Source: TOLSYN sp963849065 (lineage in GTDB: Bacteria; Acidobacteriota; Terriglobia; Terriglobales; Acidobacteriaceae). From it: DNA of 64,000 bases. The DNA is taken from positions 434,001 to 498,000 of the forward strand of contig CAWKFM010000002.1 of assembly GCA_963849065.1 (NCBI GenBank). Reading direction: 5' to 3'. This document shows, one piece after another, positions 17,432-25,696 of the stretch. Under the pieces are notes generated by a model. That model was given only the letters and a program-made list of their open reading frames with translations. It was not told the DNA's origin and made no database searches. Position 1 is the first letter of the stretch, and every line of letters begins with the position of its first letter. The position numbers and the translations under genes are program-made.

Positions 17432-18972
17432 GCGTGTGCTCCTTCCCGCTTGTATCCCATGCGGTTGAGTTCCTCGCTGGCCACCTGGTGGTCGTCGAAA
17501 GGAACTTCCGCGTCGCGCATAATTTGCGTGCGCTCGTGTCCCTTGCCCGCCAGCAGAACGATATCTCCGGCGCGCGCTTCGGCCAGCGCCAAGGCAATTG
17601 CCTTGCGGCGGTCGGGCTCAACGGCAAAACGCGTCCCGGTCTCGCGCAGGCCCGCCAGCGTCTCCTCGATGATCGCCATGGGATCTTCGCTGCGCGGATT
17701 ATCCGAGGTGACCAAGACGAAGTCGCTTCCCTCTCCGGCGGCGCGTCCCATCTTTGGCCGCTTGCCGCGGTCGCGGTCGCCGCCGCATCCGAAGACGGTG
17801 ATCACGCGGCCCTTGCCGTTCGCGGCAACACCGTGCGAGAAGACATCCTGCGGAGAGACGTTGCGCGACACGAACTCACGCGCCAGCCGCGTCAAATTCT
17901 TCAGAGCATCGTCGGTATGCGCGAAGTCCACCACCACCGCGAAGGGCTGGGCTTCGTCCACGCGCTCAAAGCGTCCGGGAATGCGGCTGATGGCGGCGAT
18001 GCCGCGGGCGATCGGCTCCGCGCTGCAGCCGCGCGCATAGGCCGCGGCGCAGGCGGCAAGTACGTTGTACACATTGACCCGGCCAATCAGCGGCGAGCGC
18101 AACTCGATGGGACCATGCGGCGTGGTCAGCACAAAACGGTTCTCATGCGGAGTCATCTCCAGATGCTCCGCATGAAAGTCTCCCTGCTCGATGCCGTAGG
18201 TAAAAAGCTGCGAGCGGCGGCGCGAAAACTCAGCCAGCCTGCGCCCGTACTCATCGTCCAGATTCACCACCGCGCAGCGCGGAGGCTCGGTACCGCAACC
18301 CTCAAACAGAATGCGCTTGGCGGCAGAATACTGCTCCATGGTTTTGTGATAGTCGAGGTGGTCCTGGGTGAGATTGGTAAACACGGCGACATCGAATGGA
18401 ATGCCATAGACGCGGCCCTGGTGCAGTGCATGCGAGGAAACCTCCATCACCGCCTCGGTGGCTCCGCGGGCCAGCGAGCGGGCCAGCATGCGGTTGAGTT
18501 CGAGCGCCTCGGGCGTGGTGTGCGGAGCGGGCAGAGTCTCTCCGGCCAGGTGGCACTCGATGGTGCCCACCAGAGCGTTCTTTCGTCCCGCGGCCTGCAG
18601 AATCGACTCGACGATAAACGTGGCCGTCGTCTTGCCATTGGTTCCGGTAATCCCGGTTACGCGCAGCCGCTCCGCCGGACGCTTGTAGAAGTTCGCGCTC
18701 AGCCGGGCCAGCGCGCGGCGCCCGTGCAGCACCACCGCCCACGCCACACCTTCGCGCGGAGTCTCCGTGCCTGAGTCCGTGACCACGGCGGAGGCTCCCG
18801 CGGCGATGGCCGCATCGATGTAGCGGTTGCCGTCGGTGGATTCTCCGCGCATGGCGACGAAGACCCAGGCGGGCTGCACCCGGCGCGAGTCGTAGTCGAG
18901 CCCCTTTACGGGGCAATCGTCGCCGCTCTGCGAGAGCACCTCTGCGCCGTCGAGAATTTCCAGAAAGTTCAT
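17428..18972 (-). CDS. murE: UDP-N-acetylmuramoyl-tripeptide synthetase (meso-diaminopimelate adding)
   Basis: The 514-residue ligase adds the third residue of the stem peptide. It carries YDSRRVQPAWVFVAMRGESTDG, the ATP loop GITGTNGKTTATF, NLTQDHLDYHKTMEQY and TSDNPRSEDP. The DNPR motif is the recognised signature for meso-diaminopimelate, so the wall is predicted to be the A1-gamma type. GTG precedes ATG at the start; the ATG at 18972 is preferred. Confidence 0.96.
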   Translation of the reverse strand: MNFLEILDGAEVLSQSGDDCPVKGLDYDSRRVQPAWVFVAMRGESTDGNRYIDAAIAAGASAVVTDSGTETPREGVAWAVVLHGRRALARLSANFYKRPAERLRVTGITGTNGKTTATFIVESILQAAGRKNALVGTIECHLAGETLPAPHTTPEALELNRMLARSLARGATEAVMEVSSHALHQGRVYGIPFDVAVFTNLTQDHLDYHKTMEQYSAAKRILFEGCGTEPPRCAVVNLDDEYGRRLAEFSRRRSQLFTYGIEQGDFHAEHLEMTPHENRFVLTTPHGPIELRSPLIGRVNVYNVLAACAAAYARGCSAEPIARGIAAISRIPGRFERVDEAQPFAVVVDFAHTDDALKNLTRLAREFVSRNVSPQDVFSHGVAANGKGRVITVFGCGGDRDRGKRPKMGRAAGEGSDFVLVTSDNPRSEDPMAIIEETLAGLRETGTRFAVEPDRRKAIALALAEARAGDIVLLAGKGHERTQIMRDAEVPFDDHQVASEELNRMGYKREGAHA

Positions 18973-19012
18973 CACCGCAATCTGTCCGATGCCTGCGTGG
19001 CAGGCGATTTTT

Positions 19013-21124
19013 CTAATGTGAGAAACGCACCGCGATCTTTGAACCCGGCGGCAGGTAGGAGCCCGCCGGAGGCTGCTGTTCGCGCGCCGTCCCGCTGCCC
19101 ATCACCTGCAATTCAAACCCTTCCTTGTGCGCGGTCCCGATGGCCTCGCGCATGGAAAGGCCCAATAGAGATGGTACCGTGGAACTGCCTCCCACATCGA
19201 GCACCACGGTGCCCCCGCGCGCATCAATCGGCGCCGTCGTTGGCGCCTGCAGGGAAGCCGCGGCCGGTGACGCCGAGGCCCGGTTTGCCGAAGACGCCGC
19301 TTCGGCGCCCTCCGGATTCGTCACGTTATCCAACTCCATCGCGTCGTCCGGCGCATGCGGCTGCGCCTCCTCCCTGTCGGCTTCAGAGGCATGCGCCACC
19401 AGCATGCGGCGCTCGGAGTTTTTCTGCGGCTCCACGTCGTGCGGCACGCCATAGTAGGCCAGAACCTGTTCGGCCACGCGCTTAAAGACCGGCGCCGAAA
19501 CCTGTCCGCCCTGGTGCAGCCCGCGCGGCGAATCCAGAATCACCGCAATCGTCACCGCGGGATTGTTGACCGGCGCAAAACCTATGAAGCTGGCCATGTA
19601 GTCGCTCTTCGAATAGCCATGGGTCACCGGGTCAACCTTCTGCGCGGTGCCCGTCTTGCCCGCCGAGGTGTAGCCATCCAGAATGGCGCGCCGCGCCGTT
19701 CCCTCCAGCACCACTTCCTCAGTCAACTTGCGCATGAGAGCATCCGTGTAGGAGGTGATGACGCGGCGTTGTCCCTGGGGACGAAACTCGATGCGCTGGT
19801 AGCCCTGGTCCGGCGGCGTCACGCCCGCAACGATGCGCGGCGGCGAGTAGACGCCGTCGTTGGCGATCGTCGACATCATCGACACCACCTGCAGCGGCGT
19901 CACTCCGACAGCCTGTCCGATGGCCATCGATCCGATGGTCGAGGCATGCCAGCGGCTGGGTTCGCGCACCAGTCCGCGCGTCTCGCCTGGCAGTTCAATG
20001 TTGGTAGCCTGCCCAAAGCCGTAGGCCCGGATGTAGTTGTAGAACCGCTCCGGCCCCAGCCGCAGCGCCATCTTCACGGCGGCCACGTCGCTCGACACGG
20101 CATAGGCTTTCTCCAGATTGACCGTGCCGACATGGCCGTCATCGTGGATGCGGATGCCTCCGACCAGAATGTAGCCGGGGTCGCAGTCCACCATTTCTTC
20201 CGGCCGTCCCAGCTTTTCATTGAAGAGCGCCGAGTAGTCAATGGTCTTGAAGACCGAGCCCGGCTCGTAGATGTCGCTGACCGCATGGTTCTTCAACTTG
20301 GCGGGCGTGATCTCGCGCGTCAGGTTTGGATTGAACGAAGGGGCGTTGGCCAGTGCCAGAATCTCGCCGGTGCGCGGATTCTGCACCACCACGGTGCCGG
20401 CCACCGCCTGCGTATCCTCCATCGCCTGCTGCAATTCTTTCTCGGCGATGTACTGAATCTTCTCGTCGATGGTGAGCACCACGTTCGAGCCCGGTAGCGG
20501 AGGCTGTTCCACGTGCCCAAACCATTTGCGCCGCGCATCCATGGTAATCACCACGCGGCCCTTCACACCGTTCAGCTGGTTCTGGTACTCATGCTCGATG
20601 CCGGCCAGCCCGGTGTCTTCCATGCCTACATAGCCGAGCACCTGCGCGCCCAGTCCGCGCTTGGGATAGAAACGCTTGAGCTCCTTTTGAAAGTAGATGC
20701 CGCGCAGGTTCAGCGATTTCACGCGTGCGGCGGTCTCGCCATCCACCTTGCGGGCGATCCAGGCAAAATTCTTTTCTGCCTGCATGTGCTCCAGCAAGGT
20801 ATCGGCGTCCTCGCCGGTGACGCCGGCCAGCAGCGCCGCGGTGGTTTTCTGGTCGGGGATTTCATTGGGAACGGCGAAGATGGAATCGACCTGCACGGTC
20901 ATGGCCAGCGCCTGCCCGTTGCGGTCATAGATGACGCCGCGCTGCGGGGAGATCTCCACCGTGCGCTGCTGCTGGCGCTCCGCCCGCTGCACCCATTCGC
21001 GGTAGTGCAGCACCTGCAGGAACGTGAGGCGCGCGACGATGATCAGCGCCCAGACAAAAAGGAACGCACCAAACTTGAAGAGGCGAGACTGGACGTCAAT
21101 GGGGGCTTTGGCGCCTGTAGCCAT
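19013..21124 (-). CDS. ftsI: Penicillin-binding protein, FtsI/SpoVD type with a PASTA domain
   Basis: The 703-residue septal transpeptidase has a single N-terminal membrane helix (about 16-40), a PBP dimerisation domain starting RGVIYDRNGQALA, and a transpeptidase domain. The latter has SVFK (catalytic Ser near residue 290), SSD in the SxN position and KTGTAQK. One C-terminal PASTA domain follows (VPSLLGLSMREAIGTAHKEG), after an Ala/Ser-rich linker. The Asp in SSD differs from the usual Asn. It lies between ftsL and murE, as expected for the partner of FtsW. Confidence 0.94.
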   Translation of the reverse strand: MATGAKAPIDVQSRLFKFGAFLFVWALIIVARLTFLQVLHYREWVQRAERQQQRTVEISPQRGVIYDRNGQALAMTVQVDSIFAVPNEIPDQKTTAALLAGVTGEDADTLLEHMQAEKNFAWIARKVDGETAARVKSLNLRGIYFQKELKRFYPKRGLGAQVLGYVGMEDTGLAGIEHEYQNQLNGVKGRVVITMDARRKWFGHVEQPPLPGSNVVLTIDEKIQYIAEKELQQAMEDTQAVAGTVVVQNPRTGEILALANAPSFNPNLTREITPAKLKNHAVSDIYEPGSVFKTIDYSALFNEKLGRPEEMVDCDPGYILVGGIRIHDDGHVGTVNLEKAYAVSSDVAAVKMALRLGPERFYNYIRAYGFGQATNIELPGETRGLVREPSRWHASTIGSMAIGQAVGVTPLQVVSMMSTIANDGVYSPPRIVAGVTPPDQGYQRIEFRPQGQRRVITSYTDALMRKLTEEVVLEGTARRAILDGYTSAGKTGTAQKVDPVTHGYSKSDYMASFIGFAPVNNPAVTIAVILDSPRGLHQGGQVSAPVFKRVAEQVLAYYGVPHDVEPQKNSERRMLVAHASEADREEAQPHAPDDAMELDNVTNPEGAEAASSANRASASPAAASLQAPTTAPIDARGGTVVLDVGGSSTVPSLLGLSMREAIGTAHKEGFELQVMGSGTAREQQPPAGSYLPPGSKIAVRFSH

Positions 21125-21365
21125 CGCTTACACCTGTACCGCCGGGGAGCCTGGAAAGTCCCCTGCGCAAAAACGGAAAATGCCTGCCGAGCCGGAGATA
21201 CGGGGAGAGCTGCACAAATCCGCACCCGGGCGCGGAACGCCCGGCAACCGTGGAAGAATACAAAAACACTGCATTATTCCAAGGTAATACAGCGGTCGCG
21301 GCCCGTACAGGCTATGTTTGTGCATAACCTGCGGCCGGGCCGTCATTCCTCTAGACCAATCCCGC

Positions 21366-21920
21366 TTAGTTCGGGACGGAGATCACCGAAATCGCGTCGG
21401 CGCGGGCCATCACAGGAGCACCGCTATCCCGTGTATCGCCTTCATCCATACGCTGCACCTGGCCCACCGCGGGCAGCGCCAATCCCATTTCTCTGGCCAG
21501 CGCGTTGATCCGCTCGGGATCTTTCAGTGTGGCTTCTTCCAGCTTCAGGGTGCGATTGACGTCGGCCATCTGGTCGCACTTGGCACGCAGGTCTTCGATC
21601 TTGTAGCCGTATTCGATCGAGCTGCAATGCTGCCCGAGATAGACCAGCGCCATCAGGAAGCAGATCACCACGGCCGCGGTGAACATACGCATCTCGCTCT
21701 GCTGCTTCGGATCGGGCGTGCGCACCAGGCGCGAATTGTCGATCGATTTGCGGAAGTAGATCTCGGGAGCTCCGGGCATGTAGCGGCGCGGCGCGGCCGA
21801 AGCCGTCTTCGGCTGGGTTGCGCTCACCGGTGCGCCCATCAGCGCGCGCCACGCCGCATGCAACCGCGTGCCGAACGCTGCATTCATCTTCTGCGGCATT
21901 GCCGCTGCCCAGCTTGCCAT
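21366..21920 (-). CDS. ftsL: Cell division protein FtsL-like
   Basis: The 184-residue bitopic protein has an N-terminal cytoplasmic stretch, one membrane helix (MFTAAVVICFLMALVYLGQ) and a periplasmic coiled coil (EDLRAKCDQMADVNRTLKLEEATL) followed by DPERINALAREMGLALP. This layout and its position between rsmH and ftsI identify it as FtsL, which recruits FtsW and FtsI with FtsB. The start at 21920 has AGGGAG upstream; the frame is open to 21974. Confidence 0.88.
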   Translation of the reverse strand: MASWAAAMPQKMNAAFGTRLHAAWRALMGAPVSATQPKTASAAPRRYMPGAPEIYFRKSIDNSRLVRTPDPKQQSEMRMFTAAVVICFLMALVYLGQHCSSIEYGYKIEDLRAKCDQMADVNRTLKLEEATLKDPERINALAREMGLALPAVGQVQRMDEGDTRDSGAPVMARADAISVISVPN

Positions 21921-22001
21921 ATCGTGCTCCCTAACTTTTCCGGAGTTCTCCACATCATGCACAGGTTTTTCCACACAATGTTAAGAACACATTTAAAAAA
22001 T

Positions 22002-22982
22002 CTATCTTTTCCCGCTCCGCCCGCGGAGTTCCTTCCGCGTCGCCGCCCGCAACTTCGCCGAACGCGACCGCGGATTTTCCGCAATCTCCTCTTCGGAGGC
22101 AATCACCGGCTTTCTGGTCAGCGGCTCCCACACGCCATCGCGGGCTCCGTCGCGCAGGGCGTCTTTCACCATGCGGTCTTCCAGCGAGTGGAAGCTGATG
22201 ACGACCAGCCTTCCACCCGGCTTTACCACCTGGGGCGCGCTTTCGAGCAGCGCCCGCAAGTCCTCCAGTTCGCGATTCACGTAAATCCGGATAGCCTGGA
22301 AAGTCAGGGTCGCAGGATGAATGCCTTTGCCTCTCGGCTGATTCATTGGCCGGGCCGCGGCCGATACAACTTGTGCTAGATGAGCGGTCGATTTTATCGG
22401 CCGCGCCCGTACAATGGCTCTGGCAATTCTCCGTGACCTCCTTTCCTCACCGAATTCGTAAATCAGGTCAGCGAGATTGCTCTCGTCGAACTGGTTTACC
22501 ACTTGATCGGCGGACAACTCGGCATGCGGGTTCATCCGCATATCGAGAGGACCGTCCGCCTGAAAACTAAATCCTCGGCCAGCATCTTCAAACTGCATCG
22601 AACTGACGCCCAGATCGGCGAGTAAGCCGTCCGCGCCGCCCGGAGCCACGCGCTCCGCCACTTCGGCATACGAAGCGTGGTGCAGCGTAATCTCGGGCCA
22701 GTCCTGTTGGCGCCCTTCAGGGGCTGCCAGCCGTTGGCCGGCCATCTCCAGCGCCCGGGTATCCTTATCGAAGCCGATCAGCCTGCCCTCGGGACCCAGC
22801 AGTGCTGCAATGGCCGAACTGTGTCCGCCCAACCCGAGAGTGGCATCGATATAAGTCCCGCCGCGCTTGACGGCCAGAAAGTCGATTGCCTCTTTTAAAA
22901 GAACCGGTGCATGGCTGAAACCTCTTCCGCCATGCGCGCCTCTCAGTGCGCCTTCACCTTCTAATTCCCTACTACCGTCCAC
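22002..22982 (-). CDS. rsmH: 16S rRNA (cytosine-1402-N4)-methyltransferase
   Basis: The 326-residue SAM-dependent enzyme contains HAPVLLKEAIDFL, the SAM loop DATLGLGGHSSAI, DLGVSSMQFEDAGRGFSF, PLDMRM and VVISFHSLEDRMVK. All are characteristic of RsmH (MraW). A GTG start three bases after the mraZ stop, with GAGGA upstream, is preferred. A later start at HAPVLL would lack a good initiator. It is the second gene of the dcw operon. Confidence 0.95.
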   Translation of the reverse strand: MDGSRELEGEGALRGAHGGRGFSHAPVLLKEAIDFLAVKRGGTYIDATLGLGGHSSAIAALLGPEGRLIGFDKDTRALEMAGQRLAAPEGRQQDWPEITLHHASYAEVAERVAPGGADGLLADLGVSSMQFEDAGRGFSFQADGPLDMRMNPHAELSADQVVNQFDESNLADLIYEFGEERRSRRIARAIVRARPIKSTAHLAQVVSAAARPMNQPRGKGIHPATLTFQAIRIYVNRELEDLRALLESAPQVVKPGGRLVVISFHSLEDRMVKDALRDGARDGVWEPLTRKPVIASEEEIAENPRSRSAKLRAATRKELRGRSGKR

Positions 22983-22985
22983 CCG

Positions 22986-23432
22986 CTAATTCCTCGGCCG
23001 GATCATCGCATTCAACTCCGTTTTGCTAAGCGGATTCTCCTCAACTGACTTGCGGAGCTCATCCATGATCCGGAGGTCGATGTGGTTCACCTTGCCGACG
23101 GCAGCCATCTCGCCCTTCGCGCCCAACCCAAACTTTTCGCGCAGCCACTCGGCAATCGTCAGCCGCCCCTGGGCGTCCAACTCAGCCCGCTGTCCGTAAT
23201 AGCTGGTGACATCGGAGAACCTTTCCCGCTCCTCATAAGTCGACTGGCTAAAAACCTGGCCCTCAAAGATTTCCCATTCTTTCAGGGGAAACAACTTGAT
23301 TACCTTCCCGTCGAGACTCGTGATATAGAATTGGCCGTCATAGCCTTTTTTTTCGATCTCATGCTTGAAATCGGCAGGCAGTTTAAGGCGGCCCTTCTCA
23401 TCCAGTCGGGTTGGGCAGTTGCCGCGAAACAT
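22986..23432 (-). CDS. mraZ: Transcriptional regulator MraZ
   Basis: The 148-residue protein consists of two SpoVT/AbrB-like repeats. The first has RLDEKGRLKLPADFK, and the second AELDAQGRLTIAEWLREKFG. MraZ binds short direct repeats ahead of its own gene and represses (or in mollicutes activates) the dcw cluster. Here four decamer repeats are present at 23527-23566, about 95 bp upstream. It is the first gene of the operon. Confidence 0.95.
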   Translation of the reverse strand: MFRGNCPTRLDEKGRLKLPADFKHEIEKKGYDGQFYITSLDGKVIKLFPLKEWEIFEGQVFSQSTYEERERFSDVTSYYGQRAELDAQGRLTIAEWLREKFGLGAKGEMAAVGKVNHIDLRIMDELRKSVEENPLSKTELNAMIRPRN

Positions 23433-23526
23433 GTGCAGAGCCCTTTCTTGGGCTTAAAAAACAAACTGGCCGGTCGAGCCGTGCGTCGTAAGGCCGACCA
23501 GGGGAGCCACAAATTAAAGGGAATGT

Positions 23527-23566
23527 ACTCCACTTTGATCCCTTTTGCTCCACTACGCTCTACTTT
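23527..23566 (-). promoter_or_regulatory. Probable MraZ operator: four 10-bp direct repeats
   Basis: On the minus strand four adjoining decamers read AAAGTAGAGC, GTAGTGGAGC, AAAAGGGATC and AAAGTGGAGT. Their consensus is AAAGTGGAGC, and they fall exactly one helical turn apart. Known MraZ sites are three or four short G-rich direct repeats with 10-bp spacing ahead of mraZ, so both the layout and the position fit. The first repeat overlaps the -10 element, so binding should block the promoter. Confidence 0.85.
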
Positions 23567-23589
23567 ACCTGCATTCTTTTCGCTGTCAA
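23562..23589 (-). promoter_or_regulatory. Probable dcw operon promoter
   Basis: On the minus strand a perfect TTGACA (23584-23589) is followed after 16 bp by TAAAGT (23562-23567), a fair -10 hexamer. It points into mraZ, and the -10 lies within the first MraZ decamer. Transcription would start about 120 bp ahead of the mraZ ATG. Confidence 0.7.
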
Positions 23590-23903
23590 GCGGGAAATCG
23601 CCCTTTCCGCGTATTTCCTACGTGCTACGTAAAGATTTTTCATCGGGCTTTCATCTGAGAAATGCGCTGAGGTGACAAAGAAGCTGCCGCGCTGGGAATT
23701 CTCCGCGCCGGGCAGCTGCGTAAAAGATTGTGCGGGGGATGGCGTGGGGGGAATGTTTGATGAGGGTTGCGCCCTGGCCGGAGCGGATGAGCGGTGCCGG
23801 GAGGCCCGTCTCGCGGTGCAGGTTTCCCCGTGCGCCTTGGCTCAACTCATTCGGGCGAGCGCCAGGCGCGACGGGGACAAAGCTTCCGGGACCTATCCTA
23901 GGG
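23590..23903. other. Intergenic region without a recognised gene
   Basis: The 314 bp between the dcw promoter and the hemerythrin stop hold short frames on both strands (for example 23651-23845 minus) without family features or ribosome-binding sites. I see no structured RNA, repeat or terminator with a T-run. Confidence 0.5.
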
Positions 23904-24293
23904 CTACATATATGGCATGTATTTCTTGTCGACGCCGGCGATGTGGTCCTGTAGCCAGCTGCGCAGGAATTGCAGCAGCTTCATGCTCAGCACTGCCTTT
24001 CCACTCTCAATGTCCTGCATCAGCTTGGCCACTTCGCTGGTCAGCTTGTCGTGCTCGGCCTTGTGCCGGGCCAGCTCGGGATAGCGGGCTTCGGCCATCA
24101 TGGCCTCTTCCAGGGCAAAGTGCTCGCAAACGTACGCCACCAGTTTTTTAAGAATACGCGGGGCGGTTTGCGTGCCTTTGCCCGCCTTCATGGCGTCATG
24201 CAGCTCGTTCACCATCGCGAACAGCTTCTGATGCTGCTTGTCGATCGCTTCCACCTCGACCGAATACTCGGTGCTCCAGGTCAAAAGTGCCAT
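23904..24293 (-). CDS. Bacteriohemerythrin
   Basis: The 129-residue protein is a single hemerythrin domain that binds O2 at a non-heme di-iron centre. Ligand motifs run in order: W6-STEYSVEVEAIDKQHQKLF, VCEHFALEEAMM, HKAEHDKL and WLQDHIAGVDKKY. Length equals that of stand-alone bacterial hemerythrins. Roles proposed for this family are O2 storage or supply, or sensing; no chemotaxis or diguanylate cyclase partner is nearby. It is apparently monocistronic. Confidence 0.94.
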   Translation of the reverse strand: MALLTWSTEYSVEVEAIDKQHQKLFAMVNELHDAMKAGKGTQTAPRILKKLVAYVCEHFALEEAMMAEARYPELARHKAEHDKLTSEVAKLMQDIESGKAVLSMKLLQFLRSWLQDHIAGVDKKYMPYM

Positions 24294-24361
24294 CTGTTTC
24301 CTCTCCTCAAGAGTTCGTACCAGCTCTCAGAGGAAAGTATCGGCGGGTCCCACGCCGGACT

Positions 24362-25696
24362 TTAACGCGTGGAGGATCGCTCCAGCTCCTCCAGCGCCGC
24401 CGGCCGGGCTTCCTGAATGTCGCTGTAGCCTTTGTTCGCGAAGGCCGTGGTGTAGTAATGATGGGCGCGCTCCCAGGCCTGGTCGTCGGGCGGTCCGAAC
24501 ATCTGCACATAGAGTAGCGAGCCGGGAAACGGATACATCGGCACCGGCTCGCTGACCCAGACACCTTCGGCCTTCATCTGCTCCTGCCAGCGGCGGATCT
24601 CGCCGCGCTCGTCGTGCTCGGCGAGGATCAGGTTGGCCTGCACCCAGGGAATGCGTTGCCGGGCGTAGATCAGCAACTGGCTGATGCGCGCGGTGCTGAT
24701 GCGGCAGTTCTTGTTCAGCTCGTCGCGTCCGGCTTCGGTGATCGATTCAATGCCGCACTCAATGGAGATGGTGTGGGCCCGGCCCAGCAGATCGAGTTTC
24801 TCCTCGTCCCACAGGTCAATGCGCGTCTGGAAGCCGATGCGCACCGGCCGCCGCGCAATCTCCTCCAGCAGCCGAAGCACGTTTTTGCCCACGCCGAAGA
24901 TCTCGTCGATGAAGTACACGTAGTCCACGCCGCGGGCGATCAGCCGGTCGATCTCCAGCAGGACAGCCTCCACCGGGCGCTCGCGAAACTTGTTGCGGAA
25001 CAGCTGCTTGTTGCAGAAGGTGCAGTTCCACGGACAGCCGCGGGCAAACTCCACCTCGGCACCGAGCCCGCCGGTCTGCTGATTGAAGACGTGATGCCGG
25101 TGCCAGTGCTTCTCCACCTTGTAGTTGGCATAGTCGAGCGCGGCCAGGCTCTGCATCTCGACCACGCCCAGCCCCGGACTGTAGTGTTCGCGGCCGCCTT
25201 GCTCACGGAAGCACACGCCGTCGATCAGTTCCCACGGCTCCGAGGCCAGTGCGGCCAGCGCCTCTTCGCTCTCGCCGCGGATGACCACGTCGGCGCCGCT
25301 CTTGTGCAGGGCCACCCGCGGCGTGGCGGAGCCGTGCGGCCCAATCAGCACCTTCGCCGCACGTCCTCCGATCCCGGCGAACCACTGCTGCGGGATGCGC
25401 AGCTCCGGCGGCGGACAGCGCCAGAACAAATAGGAGGGCGCGGAGGGAATCACCAGAAAATCCGGATTGGAGCCTTCCACCTCATCGCGCGTCTGGACCA
25501 GAGTCAGGTCCTCGGTCTGCGCGTCGATCAGCAGCGCCCGATGGCCGGCGGCTTCGATCTTCTGCGCGGCAAACAGCAGCTCCAGCGGAGTGTGCGGATC
25601 GCGGCATCCGAAGTAGGTTGAGCCCGCGAAGTCCCAGTTGGGATTGACCAGGGCGTAGCGGGCCGGCTTACGGTTCCCAAGCACGTCAGGAGACAC
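24362..25696 (-). CDS. B12-binding radical SAM protein
   Basis: The 444-residue protein has an N-terminal cobalamin-binding-like domain (about 1-150: NPNWDFAGSTYFGCRDPHTPLEL, GADVVIRGESEE). A radical SAM core follows, with the [4Fe-4S] motif CPWNCTFC in FARGCPWNCTFCNKQLFR. The GTG start at 25696 shares a base with the upstream stop (TAGTG) and has AAGGAG nine bases before it; an ATG at 25765 would overlap further. It is coupled to an epimerase gene. From memory it resembles the B12/radical SAM proteins of oligosaccharide clusters (the TIGR04295 type). That assignment, and its substrate, are unproven. Confidence 0.8.
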   Translation of the reverse strand: MSPDVLGNRKPARYALVNPNWDFAGSTYFGCRDPHTPLELLFAAQKIEAAGHRALLIDAQTEDLTLVQTRDEVEGSNPDFLVIPSAPSYLFWRCPPPELRIPQQWFAGIGGRAAKVLIGPHGSATPRVALHKSGADVVIRGESEEALAALASEPWELIDGVCFREQGGREHYSPGLGVVEMQSLAALDYANYKVEKHWHRHHVFNQQTGGLGAEVEFARGCPWNCTFCNKQLFRNKFRERPVEAVLLEIDRLIARGVDYVYFIDEIFGVGKNVLRLLEEIARRPVRIGFQTRIDLWDEEKLDLLGRAHTISIECGIESITEAGRDELNKNCRISTARISQLLIYARQRIPWVQANLILAEHDERGEIRRWQEQMKAEGVWVSEPVPMYPFPGSLLYVQMFGPPDDQAWERAHHYYTTAFANKGYSDIQEARPAALEELERSSTR

